DNA of 64,000 bases from Chloroflexota bacterium (lineage in GTDB: Bacteria > Chloroflexota > Limnocylindria > Limnocylindrales > CSP1-4): contig VBEC01000018.1 of the NCBI GenBank assembly GCA_005883615.1, forward strand, positions 105,473-169,472, read 5' to 3'. Position 1 is the first letter of the stretch. The number at the start of each line of letters is the position of its first letter. Below, piece by piece: positions 17,075 through 25,975 of this stretch. The position numbers were made by a program, and so were the translations under genes. Under the pieces are notes generated by a model. The model saw only the letters and a program-made list of their open reading frames with translations. It did not search any database and had not been told where the DNA came from.

Positions 17075-17113
17075 ATGGCCAACGACACCAGGCCCGGGCG
17101 GGCTCCTCCGTGA
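17075..17113 (+). CDS. Possible 12-residue leader ORF before guanine deaminase
   Basis: ATG at 17075 opens a 12-codon frame (MANDTRPGRAPP) whose TGA overlaps the GTG start of guaD as GTGA. A TACGAT box lies 9 bases upstream of its ATG, so the transcript could begin at or near it. This could be a coupling leader peptide that delivers ribosomes to a GTG lacking a Shine-Dalgarno sequence. It may equally be chance. Confidence 0.3.
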   Translation: MANDTRPGRAPP

Positions 17114-18450
17114 ACCTCATGCCGGAGCGCCCACCGTTCGCGATCCGCGCGCGTCTCGTGACCCCGGCCTCGGACGGCGGCGCCCGGCACGAGCTGGACG
17201 GCCTCCTCGAAGTCGACGCAGGCGGACGAATCGGGGCGGTTCGGGCGTTTGCCGAGCTGGAGGGCACGCCCGAGACGCCGGTCGTCGACCTCCGTCCATG
17301 GGTGCTGCTGCCCGGCCTGGTCGACCTCCATGCCCACCTGCCGCAGCTCCCGAACGCGGGGCTCGGTGCCGGACTCGACCTGCTGACCTGGCTCGAGCGG
17401 TACATCTTTCCGCTCGAGCGCGGCTTCGACGAGGCGACCGCCGAGCGGCTGGCACCGGCGGCGTTCCGGGCTCTCGCAGCGGCGGGCACTACCACGGCCG
17501 TGCTGTACGGCGCGGTCTACGAACCGAGCCTGGACGCGTCATTCCGAGCCGCCGAGGCGCATGGCATCCGCGCGGTCATCGGCAAGGTGATGATGGATCG
17601 CGTCACCTATGACGACACCCTGCGGCCCGCGGACATCCTCGACCTTTCGCTGCGCCAGTCCGCCGACCTGTGCGCTCGCTGGCACGGCCGCGATGGCGGG
17701 AGGCTGCGTTACGCGTTCACGCCGCGTTTCGCGGTCAGCTGCACGGCCGATCTGCTGAGGGAGTCTGCCGCGCTGGCCGGCTCGACGGGCGCGTATTGGC
17801 AGACCCATCTATCCGAGGACCTTGGCGAGCTCGCCGAGGTCGCCCGCTTGTTTCCCGAATCGAGCGACTATCTGGACGTCTACGACCGGGCAGAGGGCCT
17901 TGGCAAGCGGTCGATCCTCGCGCACGCCATACACCTCTCTGATCGGGAGATCCTGCGCATGGCCGAGAGCGGCTCGCGCGTGGCCCACTGTCCTGCCTCG
18001 AATCTGTTCCTCGCGAGTGGCGCCATGCGCCTGGCGCGCTATCTTGAAGCCGGTGTGCTGGTCGGTCTCGGCTCCGACGTAGCCGCCGGCCCCGAACTGT
18101 CGATCTTCGGCGCCATGCGCTCCGGCGCATATACGCAGAGCGCGCTGCGGGTGGCGGGCGACAGCCGGCCTGTCCTGGGCCCCCTGGACTGGCTTCGGAT
18201 GGGGACGCTCGAAGGGGCCCGAGCACTCGGCCTGGAGGGCGTGATCGGCTCCCTCGAGGCCGGCAAGGAGGCCGATTTCATCGCGCTCGACCCGTCCTTG
18301 ACGGTGCCGTTGCCGGGGGTGGTTGCCCCCGCCGATGACCCCGCCTCCTCCGACGCCGAGGCCCTCATCAGCCGCCTGATCTTCCGCGCCCACCCGGCAA
18401 TGGTCCGCGGCGCCTGGGTCCGCGGCCGCCGCCTCGCAGGACCCGTTTGA
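17110..18450 (+). CDS. guaD: Guanine deaminase
   Basis: 446-residue amidohydrolase converting guanine to xanthine and ammonia. Zinc-site and family motifs are visible: LPGLVDLHAHLPQLPNAG (guanine deaminases have the HxHxPQ form), THLSEDLGELAEV with the His and catalytic Glu, ILAHAIHLSDREILRMAESG with the third zinc His, CPASNLFLASG, and GLGSDVAAGPELSIF with the metal-bound Asp. Length fits GuaD (about 430-450). It starts the purine-catabolic set in this region and would supply xanthine to XDH. It lies on the same strand as the riboflavin transporter, so partial read-through is possible. Confidence 0.9.
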   Translation: MNLMPERPPFAIRARLVTPASDGGARHELDGLLEVDAGGRIGAVRAFAELEGTPETPVVDLRPWVLLPGLVDLHAHLPQLPNAGLGAGLDLLTWLERYIFPLERGFDEATAERLAPAAFRALAAAGTTTAVLYGAVYEPSLDASFRAAEAHGIRAVIGKVMMDRVTYDDTLRPADILDLSLRQSADLCARWHGRDGGRLRYAFTPRFAVSCTADLLRESAALAGSTGAYWQTHLSEDLGELAEVARLFPESSDYLDVYDRAEGLGKRSILAHAIHLSDREILRMAESGSRVAHCPASNLFLASGAMRLARYLEAGVLVGLGSDVAAGPELSIFGAMRSGAYTQSALRVAGDSRPVLGPLDWLRMGTLEGARALGLEGVIGSLEAGKEADFIALDPSLTVPLPGVVAPADDPASSDAEALISRLIFRAHPAMVRGAWVRGRRLAGPV

Positions 18451-18461
18451 TGTGGGCCTTG

Positions 18462-19112
18462 CTACAGCACGACGATGCCGCTGGCCCGTGGCTGCTGGCC
18501 GGCCGCGAGCGACGCCAGAATCTCGCCGGTGTCGAGGGGAAAATCCAGCCTCAGGCCCTCCCTGCACGCGGACAGGGCCCGGCGGTTGCCGATGGTCCCG
18601 GCGATCAGGAGTACGACCCGATCAACACGACCGTCACGCTTCTTCAGACTGACCTTTCGGGCGATAGCTTGCGCGTCCGTCAATCGTGTTTCCGCCTCGA
18701 TCGCGGTCCGGCCAGCTCCCACGACGAGAGCATCCCATGCCCGTCGATCACCTTCGATCGGAAGCGGAACCTCGAGTCGCCAGCCCAGCGATGGGTGAAG
18801 GCGCCCGCGAAGGCGCTCCAGGAGCGCTGCGTGGGCCGCGTCTCTCAGCGGGTCGCTTCCCGGATAGAAGCGTACCGAGATCTCCATCCCGAGGACTGCC
18901 GAGAGGCGGCACAACTGGTCAACACTGACACCGGATATACGCGCGCGTTCGATCCGCCCAACCTGGGCGTGCGACATGCCCGCGGCGCGGCCTACTGCTG
19001 CCTGACTGAGTCCGGAGCCAACTCGCGCGTCCCTCAGCTCATTGCCGACAACGGACACGATGCGTCTGCCCGAACGTTGCGCCCTGTCTATGAATCGTTC
19101 GCGAGTGGCCAT
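18462..19112 (-). CDS. XRE-type HTH protein with nuclease-like C-terminal domain
   Basis: 216 residues. Residues about 22-80 form a Cro/C1 helix-turn-helix (LRDARVGSGLSQAAVGRAAG, then MSHAQVGRIERARI). After FYPGSDPLRDAAHAALLERLRGRLHP comes a second domain with LPIEGDRRAWDALVVG, TAIEAETRLTDAQAIARKV and DRVVLLIAGT. The Asp followed by ExE and a downstream Lys-rich helix (SLKKRD) looks like a PD-(D/E)XK fold, possibly with a rearranged active site. I have seen similar hypothetical proteins in high-GC bacteria but know no function. It faces the palindromes at 19275-19342, likely binding sites. It converges on guaD with 11 bases between stops. Confidence 0.8.
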   Translation of the reverse strand: MATRERFIDRAQRSGRRIVSVVGNELRDARVGSGLSQAAVGRAAGMSHAQVGRIERARISGVSVDQLCRLSAVLGMEISVRFYPGSDPLRDAAHAALLERLRGRLHPSLGWRLEVPLPIEGDRRAWDALVVGAGRTAIEAETRLTDAQAIARKVSLKKRDGRVDRVVLLIAGTIGNRRALSACREGLRLDFPLDTGEILASLAAGQQPRASGIVVL

Positions 19113-19170
19113 CGATGGCGATCGTCCCAGACGCCGCTCTACTCACGCTTATCGATTGCCTGCTCGCCGG

Positions 19171-19342
19171 CCGTTCAAACAAGCGATCGAGAGGCGCACT
19201 CAGGGCGCGTTTGGGTCATCCCCGCTCGCCGAGCGTTCAAAGAAGACGCAATCTGGCCGGCATCGGCGCATTTCGAACGCAGGGCGTTCAGGTTCGTTGG
19301 CGGTCGGCTGGGCGACCGTCCGTTTGAACGCCATGCGTTCAA
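19171..19342. promoter_or_regulatory. Cluster of CGTTCAA half-sites with two GAACGC-N3-GCGTTC palindromes
   Basis: In the region between the XRE gene and the D-aminoacylase, CGTTCAAA occurs at 19172 and 19234 as single sites, and two inverted repeats follow: GAACGC-AGG-GCGTTC (19275-19289) and TTGAACGC-CAT-GCGTTCAA (19324-19342), centres 51 bases apart. The second ends ten bases before the TTG start of the next gene. This is what an operator array for a dimeric HTH protein looks like; the XRE product is the obvious candidate. Confidence 0.6.
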
Positions 19343-19351
19343 CTGGCCGAG

Positions 19352-20959
19352 TTGCGGAACGTGAGCCGGCCGGCGGACCTGCTGATCAGCGGCGGGAAGA
19401 TCGTGGACGGGACCGGAGCGGCAGGGTATGCGGGGAGCGTGGCTGTCGAAGGCGAGAGGCTGCGCATGGTCGGGCCGGGCGAGGCGCCGCCCGAGGCGGG
19501 GCGAGTGATCGATGCGACCGGGATGGTGGTGTCCCCTGGCTTCATCGACCTCCACAGCCACAGCGGCCTGATGATGCTAGCCGAGCCGCTCCACGAGCCG
19601 AAGGTCAGGCAGGGCGTGACGACGGAGGTCATCGGTGTCGACGGCAACTCCTATGCCCCGTTTCCGACCCAGCAAGACCTCGCCTCATTCGTCCATCTCA
19701 ATAGCGGCCTCGATGGCCGGCCGGCTCTGGCCTACGACTGGGACACGGTCGCGAGCTATCTGACGCGCTTCGATCGGCAGGTCAGCGTCAACGTCGCGTT
19801 CATGGTCGGCAACTCGGCGCTCCGGATCGCGGCAGTCGGATGGGACGATGTGCCGGCCGACGAGAGGGCGATGGATCGCCAACGGGCGCTGCTACGCGAG
19901 GGGATGCAGGAGGGCGCGTTCGGCCTGAGCTCTGGCCTCGACTATCCGCCCGGCAGCTATGCCACCACCGGGGAGCTAGCGGAGCTCGCGCGCGAAGCCG
20001 GCAGGTACGGAGGCTTCTACCACACCCACGTGCGCTACACGCTGGGCGACCGCTACCTGGACCCCTTTCGCGAGGCGATCGAGATCGGCCGGCGGGGCGA
20101 GGCGGCCGCCCACATCACGCACTTCTACCACCGCCTGACATTCCCCGGCGGACCCGATCCGATGCTCCAGCTGATCGACGACGCGCGGGCGGAGGGCCTC
20201 GACGTGACGTTCGATGCCTACCCCTACGAGTGGGCCAGCACGCGACTGCTGATCCTGATCCCGATGTGGGCGCAATCCGGGGGCCCGATGAAGACCAGGG
20301 AGCGTCTCGCCGATCCAGCGGTCCGCGGGCGTATTCGCACGGAACTGAAGGAACGCGGGCAGCTCTTTGCCGGCCAAGGCGGCCTGCGGGACGTCCGGCT
20401 CGGCGCGTTCAGCAGGCCCGAGAACCTGCGCTGGGAGGCGCGGATGCTGGGCGAGGTGATCGACGAACGCGGTGCGGATCCGGTGGATGTCCTGTGCGAG
20501 CTGCTTCTGGAGGAGGATCTTGGCGTCAACGAGGTGACACCGGGACCCCACACCGACGGCATCCGCCGGTTCCTCGCCCATCCGATCGGCATGGTCGGAA
20601 CCGATTCGACGTTCGTCGGAGCAAAGCCAAGCCCCCGAACGTATGGCAGCTATCCCCGGATCCTCGGCCAGTTCGTGCGCGACGAGGGGCTCCTCAGCCT
20701 CGAGGAGGCGGTCAGGCGGATGACCTCGGCGCCGGCTGCGCGCCTCGGGCTTAGGGGACGCGGTCGCCTGGTCGACGGCCTTGCTGCCGACATCGTGGTT
20801 TTCGATCCGAAGCGAATTCGGGCACGGGCGACCTACGACGAACCCCGGGCATTCCCCGAGGGCATCGAATGGGTGATCGTGAACGGCACCATCGTGGTCG
20901 AGGCGGGCAGGCACACTGGCGCGAGGACCGGCCGCTCACTGCACAGCGGACGCGACTGA
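19352..20959 (+). CDS. N-acyl-D-amino-acid deacylase (D-aminoacylase family)
   Basis: 535 residues from TTG 19352; a GTG at 19361 is equally possible. It is an amidohydrolase of the D-aminoacylase group: N-terminal LLISGGKIVDGTGAAGYAG, metal site VSPGFIDLHSHSGLMMLAEP, QGVTTEVIGVDGNSYAP, then FGLSSGLDYPPGSYATTGEL, GFYHTHVRYTLGD, AAHITHFYH and IGMVGTDSTFVGAKPSPRTYG with the catalytic Asp. The C-terminus has RGRLVDGLAADIVVFDP. Such enzymes hydrolyse N-acyl-D-amino acids, and relatives act on D-peptides or cyclic amides. It lies downstream of the palindrome array, so it may be regulated with the XRE gene. Confidence 0.88.
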   Translation: MRNVSRPADLLISGGKIVDGTGAAGYAGSVAVEGERLRMVGPGEAPPEAGRVIDATGMVVSPGFIDLHSHSGLMMLAEPLHEPKVRQGVTTEVIGVDGNSYAPFPTQQDLASFVHLNSGLDGRPALAYDWDTVASYLTRFDRQVSVNVAFMVGNSALRIAAVGWDDVPADERAMDRQRALLREGMQEGAFGLSSGLDYPPGSYATTGELAELAREAGRYGGFYHTHVRYTLGDRYLDPFREAIEIGRRGEAAAHITHFYHRLTFPGGPDPMLQLIDDARAEGLDVTFDAYPYEWASTRLLILIPMWAQSGGPMKTRERLADPAVRGRIRTELKERGQLFAGQGGLRDVRLGAFSRPENLRWEARMLGEVIDERGADPVDVLCELLLEEDLGVNEVTPGPHTDGIRRFLAHPIGMVGTDSTFVGAKPSPRTYGSYPRILGQFVRDEGLLSLEEAVRRMTSAPAARLGLRGRGRLVDGLAADIVVFDPKRIRARATYDEPRAFPEGIEWVIVNGTIVVEAGRHTGARTGRSLHSGRD

Positions 20960-20982
20960 GGGTCCCCCGGTGAGCCGACCTG

Positions 20983-21873
20983 TTAGCTCGCGGGTCGCTC
21001 GCTGGATCGGACCGGTCGGGCAGCCGGTGCGCTCCGCATCACGCGGCGATCGCCGTTGAGGCGGTTTTCGGCGACGTGCAGCGCGACCTCGAGGCTCTGA
21101 TCGGCTCCGACGTTGGCCCAGCCAATTGCCAGCCGCACGGCCACGGCGCCGGCCTCGAGCCAGAGGTCGGTCGCGGCCCGAACCCGCTCGACGAAGTTGA
21201 TCGCCTGGACCTCGTCCGTCTCCGGCAGCAGCACCCCGAACTCGCCGGGGCCGAGCCGTGCGACACGATCGGCGGACCGGGTGTCGCGGCGTATCGCCGC
21301 GGCGACGGCCAGCACCAGGCGATCGGCCGCATCCTGCCCGAAGCGGTCGACGAGCCGCTCGAGCCCGTCCAGCTCGGCCAGCACGACCGTGGCGGGCCGG
21401 CCGTAGCGAACGGTCCGCGCGGACTCCGCGTGGATCGCGTGTGACCAGAAGAGCGGTGAGTCGAGGCCGGTCGGTGGATCGACGAGAGGATTGCCGACCA
21501 CGTCGGGCGCGTCGTCGGGCTCGGTCTCGGGCGCCTGATGCCCCAGATCGGGCGCTGAATCGGTCGGTCCCATGCTTCCCAGGGTCCCCGCAGGCGGCTG
21601 CGGCGATGACGCCTCGGAGCGGTTCCGGACGTCGAAATGCATCCCGTCGTCGCCGGCCACGCGTGCCCCCGCCACCCGTGCCGTTGGTCCGCCCTGGGCC
21701 AAACCCACGTACGGCCGGCCAGATCCACCAGCCATGGCGAGCGTGCCAGGCCCGGCCAGGCCGCGCCCGCGCGATCGTCGAAGGCGGGGAACGATGAGCA
21801 CCGCGGCCATCAACGTGATGTTCGCCGCGATGGCGACGATGAGCAGGGTCAGGATTGCTTCCTGGGTGGGCAC
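20983..21873 (-). CDS. Membrane-anchored GGDEF-like protein with degenerate active site
   Basis: About 296 residues from GTG 21873; the longer track ORF runs into the antisense of the XDH gene. One N-terminal membrane helix (AILTLLIVAIAANITLMAAVLIV) is followed by a Gly/Arg-rich linker of roughly 90 residues. The GGDEF domain begins near LDSPLFWSHAI and includes RPATVVLAELDGLERLVDRFG. Where diguanylate cyclases have R-x-GGDEF, this has RLGPGEFGVLLPE. The metal-binding Asp/Glu at the third position is Gly and the second Gly is Pro, so cyclase activity is unlikely. It may be a c-di-GMP or GTP sensor, or a scaffold. It is divergent from the XDH operon. Confidence 0.8.
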   Translation of the reverse strand: MPTQEAILTLLIVAIAANITLMAAVLIVPRLRRSRGRGLAGPGTLAMAGGSGRPYVGLAQGGPTARVAGARVAGDDGMHFDVRNRSEASSPQPPAGTLGSMGPTDSAPDLGHQAPETEPDDAPDVVGNPLVDPPTGLDSPLFWSHAIHAESARTVRYGRPATVVLAELDGLERLVDRFGQDAADRLVLAVAAAIRRDTRSADRVARLGPGEFGVLLPETDEVQAINFVERVRAATDLWLEAGAVAVRLAIGWANVGADQSLEVALHVAENRLNGDRRVMRSAPAARPVRSSERPAS

Positions 21874-22141
21874 GCTAGCTCGGCTCCAGACGGAGAGATG
21901 AGTGCTCGATGCGAAGACGACAATCGAATCGCCACGAGGAGAGACGACGGCGCGACTATAGGCATTCGATGGGCGCATGACGATAAGCTGATGGTCACCC
22001 GGACCGATTCGCGGTGCCGGGCGACACCGACGAGGGTGGTCACGTGAGGAGCAGGGCGGTTCGGTCATCGCCGGCCGTGTGCTTGACAGCACCGCGATCC
22101 ACCGGCCATCGTCCCTCGCCAAGGAGGCCGCTCTCGCGTCG

Positions 22142-24598
22142 ATGACCATCCGCACGCCGACCCCCCGCGGGCCCGTTCGGTCTGCTCCCGCCCGCTCGGC
22201 GCCCGACGCACTCGTGGTCCCGCCCGGCGAGATCACCACGGGCCATGCGCGCGGCGCGCCGCTCCGCCGGGAGGGCCCCGCCAAGCTGACCGGAGTGGCG
22301 AAATACGCCGACGACCTGGTCTTTCCGGGTGCGTGGTACGGCGGGACGGTGCGCTCCACGGAGGCCCACGCCCGCCTCGACGCCATCGAGCTCGATCCCG
22401 GCTTCGATTGGTCCGGGGTCGTGGTCGTCTCGGCCGCGGACATCCCCGGGGACAACGTCGTTTCGCTCATCAGCGACGACCAGCCCGTTCTCGTCCCCGT
22501 CGGCGGGGAGATCCGCCACCACGCCGAGCCGGTCGCGCTGCTCGCGGCACCCGACCGCGGGATGCTTCGCGAGGCACGCCAGCGGCTCACGCTTCGTACG
22601 ACGCCCTTGCCGGCCGTCTTCGACCCCCTCCAATCGGGCGAGGTATTTGCTCATTTCGACATCAGGAGGGGGGACGTCGAGGCGGCCCTGGCGGGTGCCG
22701 AGCTGGTCGTCGAGGGAATCTACCGGGTGGGGCACCAGGAGCAGCTCTACATCGAGAACCAGGCCATGATCGCGGTGCCTCGGGACGACGGCGGCGTGGC
22801 GGTCCACGGGTCGCTGCAATGCCCGTACTACATCCACAAGGCGCTCAAGCGCGCGCTCCTGCTGGACGACAGACGCGCACGGGTGGTCCAGACCGAGACC
22901 GGCGGCGGATTCGGCGGCAAGGAGGAGTACCCGTCGATGATCGCCCTGCACGCCGCACTGCTGGCGCTGAAGTGCAAGCGACCCGTGCGCATGATCTACG
23001 AGCGGCACGAGGACATTGCCGCCACCACCAAGCGCCATCCCGCGATCGTCACTTACCGCAGCGGCGTCGACCGCGAGGGCCACCTGATCGCGCAGGACAT
23101 CGAAGTGGTCATGGACGGCGGCGCCTACACCACGCTGACGCCCGTCGTGCTTTCTCGCGGAACGCTTCACGCCGGCGGCCCCTACGCGTGTGAGAACGTT
23201 CGGATCCGCTCGCGCGCCGTGGCGACGAACACGCCACCGAACGGGGCGTTTCGAGGCTTCGGAGCGCCGCAGGTGGAGTTCGCCGCCGAGATGCAGGTCA
23301 ACCGCATCGCCGAAGTCCTCAAGGTGTCGCCGCTCGAGTTGCGCCGTCGATGGGTCTACCAGCGCGGCGACGTCACCCCGACCGGACAGGTACTCCGCGA
23401 GAGCGTGGCCGGCGAGGAGGTGCTCCTGCGCGCGACCGAGGCCGCCGAGTACGAGCGAGTCCGGGAACGGACGGCGGGCGCGCGCGCACGGCGCGGCGCC
23501 GATGGATCCGGGCGCGAGGGAGGAGACCGGACAGCGTCGGGGATCGGCCTGGCACTGGGCTGGCATGGCGCGGGATTTACGGGCTCCGGCGAGGTCCACC
23601 TGGCCAGCATCGCTTCGGTCGAGCTGACCGCCGACGGACGGATCGCCGTCCTCACGGCGTCGACCGAGATGGGGCAGGGGACGAAGACGATCTTCCCGCA
23701 GCTGGCGGCGGCGGAGCTCGGCGTCCCAGTCGAGGACGTCGACATCGCCCCGCAGGACACCGGGATCGTCCCGGATTCCGGCCCGACCGTAGCATCCCGC
23801 ACAGCCATGGTCGTCGGTGGCCTGGTGATCAAGGCGTGTCGCCGTCTGCGTGAGGAGGTGGAGGCGAGGACCGGCCGGCCGTTCGCGGAGGCCTATCGCG
23901 ACGACGCCCGGGACCATGGCCCGACGCGCGTCGATCAGCAGTTCGAGCCTTATCCGGGGGTGCAGTTCGACGATGCGACGTACAGCGGTGACGCGTACCC
24001 GGCGTTCGGCTGGGCGGCTTGCGTGGCCGAGGTCGACGTGGACCTGGACACGGGCGAGGTGGCGGTGCGAAACGTGGTCGCCGCCGACGACGTCGGGCGG
24101 GTCATCCACCCGGTCCTTGCCGAGGGCCAGGTCGAGGGCGGCACCCTGCAGGCGATCGGCTACGCCACGATCGAGGAGATCAAGCTCGAGGACGGCCGCT
24201 ACCTCAACGACCGCCTGGCGACCTATCTCATTCCGACGGCGCTTGATGCGCCGCGCATCACGTCGATCCTGGTAGAAGCGCCGTTCAGCGGCGCGCCGCA
24301 CGGCGCGAAGGGCGTTGGCGAGCTGCCGATGGACGTGGGGGCACCGGCCGTTGTGGACGCAATTCACGACGCGACAGGCGTCTGGATCCACGACCTGCCG
24401 GCCAGCCCGGAACGCATCCTCGCTGCGCTGGGAGCGACGGGCCCGACCTCGAGCTCGAGCGCCGGGCGATCCAGGAGCGACAAGGATGTCGAAGGCGCCG
24501 TCGACGCGGCGATGGACGCTCCGATCGAAGTGGGGACGGATCCACTGCCCACCGAGCGAACCGACGCCCAGCCGTTTCGAGCACCAACCGACCGGTGA
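22142..24598 (+). CDS. xdhA: Xanthine dehydrogenase, molybdopterin-binding subunit
   Basis: 818 residues from ATG 22142 (GTG 22079 is the longer option; AAGGAGG lies 15 bases before the ATG). It has the Ald_Xan_dh_C N-terminal domain (LTGVAKYADDLVFPGAWYGG) then molybdenum-cofactor domains: QTETGGGFGGKEEYPSMIALHAA, the substrate-binding Arg in NGAFRGFGAPQVEFAAEMQVN, STEMGQGTKTIFPQLAA, and the catalytic Glu in HGAKGVGELPMDVGAPAV. The last 50 residues are a non-conserved polar tail. It oxidises hypoxanthine and xanthine to urate with the two following subunits. Subunit letters follow the E. coli scheme. The stop overlaps the next start (GTGA). Confidence 0.93.
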   Translation: MTIRTPTPRGPVRSAPARSAPDALVVPPGEITTGHARGAPLRREGPAKLTGVAKYADDLVFPGAWYGGTVRSTEAHARLDAIELDPGFDWSGVVVVSAADIPGDNVVSLISDDQPVLVPVGGEIRHHAEPVALLAAPDRGMLREARQRLTLRTTPLPAVFDPLQSGEVFAHFDIRRGDVEAALAGAELVVEGIYRVGHQEQLYIENQAMIAVPRDDGGVAVHGSLQCPYYIHKALKRALLLDDRRARVVQTETGGGFGGKEEYPSMIALHAALLALKCKRPVRMIYERHEDIAATTKRHPAIVTYRSGVDREGHLIAQDIEVVMDGGAYTTLTPVVLSRGTLHAGGPYACENVRIRSRAVATNTPPNGAFRGFGAPQVEFAAEMQVNRIAEVLKVSPLELRRRWVYQRGDVTPTGQVLRESVAGEEVLLRATEAAEYERVRERTAGARARRGADGSGREGGDRTASGIGLALGWHGAGFTGSGEVHLASIASVELTADGRIAVLTASTEMGQGTKTIFPQLAAAELGVPVEDVDIAPQDTGIVPDSGPTVASRTAMVVGGLVIKACRRLREEVEARTGRPFAEAYRDDARDHGPTRVDQQFEPYPGVQFDDATYSGDAYPAFGWAACVAEVDVDLDTGEVAVRNVVAADDVGRVIHPVLAEGQVEGGTLQAIGYATIEEIKLEDGRYLNDRLATYLIPTALDAPRITSILVEAPFSGAPHGAKGVGELPMDVGAPAVVDAIHDATGVWIHDLPASPERILAALGATGPTSSSSAGRSRSDKDVEGAVDAAMDAPIEVGTDPLPTERTDAQPFRAPTDR

Positions 24599-25098
24599 CT
24601 GCGTATCGAATGCTGGTCAACGGGGACGCCGTGGAGGTCGACGTTCCAGGGATGCGCCGCCTCCTTGACGTCCTTCGCGAGGATCTCGGACTCAGCGGCA
24701 CGAAGGAGGGCTGCGGCGAGGGGGAGTGCGGCGCGTGCTCCGTGCTGCTCGACGGCGAATTGGTCGACGCCTGTCTCGTGCCGATTTGTCAGGTTGACGG
24801 CCACGTGGTCCGAACGGTCGAGGGCCTGGCCGGCCGGGCGGTCGACGGGCAGCCGGATCTCTCACAGCTCGACGTCGTGCAGTCAGCGTTTCTCGAGACC
24901 GGCGGCGCGCAATGCGGTATCTGCACTCCGGGCATGCTGATGGCGGCCCATGCGTTCCTGGCGTCGGGCGCCGATCCAACGGATGAGGCCATCCGCGAAG
25001 CCATCGCCGGGAACCTGTGCCGCTGCACGGGTTACACCAAGATCGTCGACGCGATCGTATTGGCGGCCCATTCCGCCAGCCAGCCGCCGGTCGAATGA
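24595..25098 (+). CDS. xdhC: Xanthine dehydrogenase, 2Fe-2S subunit
   Basis: 167 residues from GTG, overlapping the large subunit by four bases. It carries both iron-sulfur centres of the xanthine oxidase family: the plant-ferredoxin type cluster in CGEGECGACSVLLDG with a following Cys in DACLVPICQ, and the second cluster in GGAQCGICTPGMLMAAHAFL and GNLCRCTGYTKIVDAI. It passes electrons from the molybdenum site to FAD in the third subunit. The length is normal for a separate small subunit (about 160). The symbol follows E. coli usage, where XdhC is the iron-sulfur subunit. Confidence 0.96.
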   Translation: MTAYRMLVNGDAVEVDVPGMRRLLDVLREDLGLSGTKEGCGEGECGACSVLLDGELVDACLVPICQVDGHVVRTVEGLAGRAVDGQPDLSQLDVVQSAFLETGGAQCGICTPGMLMAAHAFLASGADPTDEAIREAIAGNLCRCTGYTKIVDAIVLAAHSASQPPVE

Positions 25099-25117
25099 GC
25101 GCCGGCGAGCGCTGACC

Positions 25118-25975
25118 GTGCCGATCCAGCCACCCGTCGAATCGCCACGCGACCTCGGCGAAGCCTATGCGCTCCTCGCGGCGACCCACCATCGGCCCAT
25201 CGCGGGCGGCACCGACGTGATGGTCCAGATCACTGGCGAGATCGGCCAGCTACCCGACCGCCTCCTCGACGTCTGGCACCTCGAGGGGTTGCGAGGCATC
25301 ACGGTTTCCGAGGGGGCGCTGACGATCGGAGCACTGACGACGTACACGGCCATGCGGCACTCCGCGCCCTGCCGGGAACATGCCCCTGCACTCGTCGAGG
25401 CCGCAGCGACGATCGGCGCAGCGCAGATCCAGAATCGGGGCACGATCGGGGGCAACATCGCGAACGCATCGCCGGCTGGTGACACCCTGCCCGTCTTGCT
25501 TGCAATGGACGCGGAGATCGTGGCGGGCTCGCTGCGCGGCGAGCGAATCGTGGCGGCGGCCGACTTCTGGACCGGCTACCGCCGAACGGCCCTCGCTCCC
25601 GACGAGCTGGTCCTGCGCGTCCGGCTGCCGATCGCCCCGGATCGCGAGGTCCGCTTCCGCAAGATCGGGACACGCCGGGCGCAGGCAATCAGCAAGGTCG
25701 TGATGGCTCTGTCCTGGCATCTACGTGATGGCCGGCCGGAGTGGCGGGACGTCCGCGTGGCTCTTGGGTCAGTCGCGGAACGACCAATTCGGGTGGTGGC
25801 CACCGAGGCACTCCTCGAGGGCGCAGCGCCGACCGCCGAGACCGCCGCACGAGCAGCGGAGGCCGTTGCGGGCGAGATCAAGCCCATCGACGACGTTCGT
25901 TCCACAGCCGACTACCGCCGGGCGGTGACCGCCCGCGTGCTGCAGCGCATGATCCGCGAAGCCGGCGGCTGGTGA
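25118..25975 (+). CDS. xdhB: Xanthine dehydrogenase, FAD-binding subunit
   Basis: 285 residues from GTG 25118; the track start at 24950 lies within the iron-sulfur gene. FAD-binding motifs are [19 protein letters not shown] and the middle-subunit signature [25 protein letters not shown]. The CO_deh_flav_C domain follows ([21 protein letters not shown]). It receives electrons from the 2Fe-2S subunit and would pass them to NAD or another acceptor. The gene ends TGATG, so the malate synthase ATG overlaps its stop by one base. That ties purine oxidation to glyoxylate use at the translational level. Confidence 0.94.
   Translation: MPIQPPVESPRDLGEAYALLAATHHRPIAGGTDVMVQITGEIGQLPDRLLDVWHLEGLRGITVSEGALTIGALTTYTAMRHSAPCREHAPALVEAAATIGAAQIQNRGTIGGNIANASPAGDTLPVLLAMDAEIVAGSLRGERIVAAADFWTGYRRTALAPDELVLRVRLPIAPDREVRFRKIGTRRAQAISKVVMALSWHLRDGRPEWRDVRVALGSVAERPIRVVATEALLEGAAPTAETAARAAEAVAGEIKPIDDVRSTADYRRAVTARVLQRMIREAGGW

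Noticed and set aside
22040-24391. 783-codon ORF antisense to the XDH large subunit
   Set aside because: It is the complement of a gene with all molybdenum-hydroxylase motifs. The antisense product has no motif and reflects high-GC frame bias.
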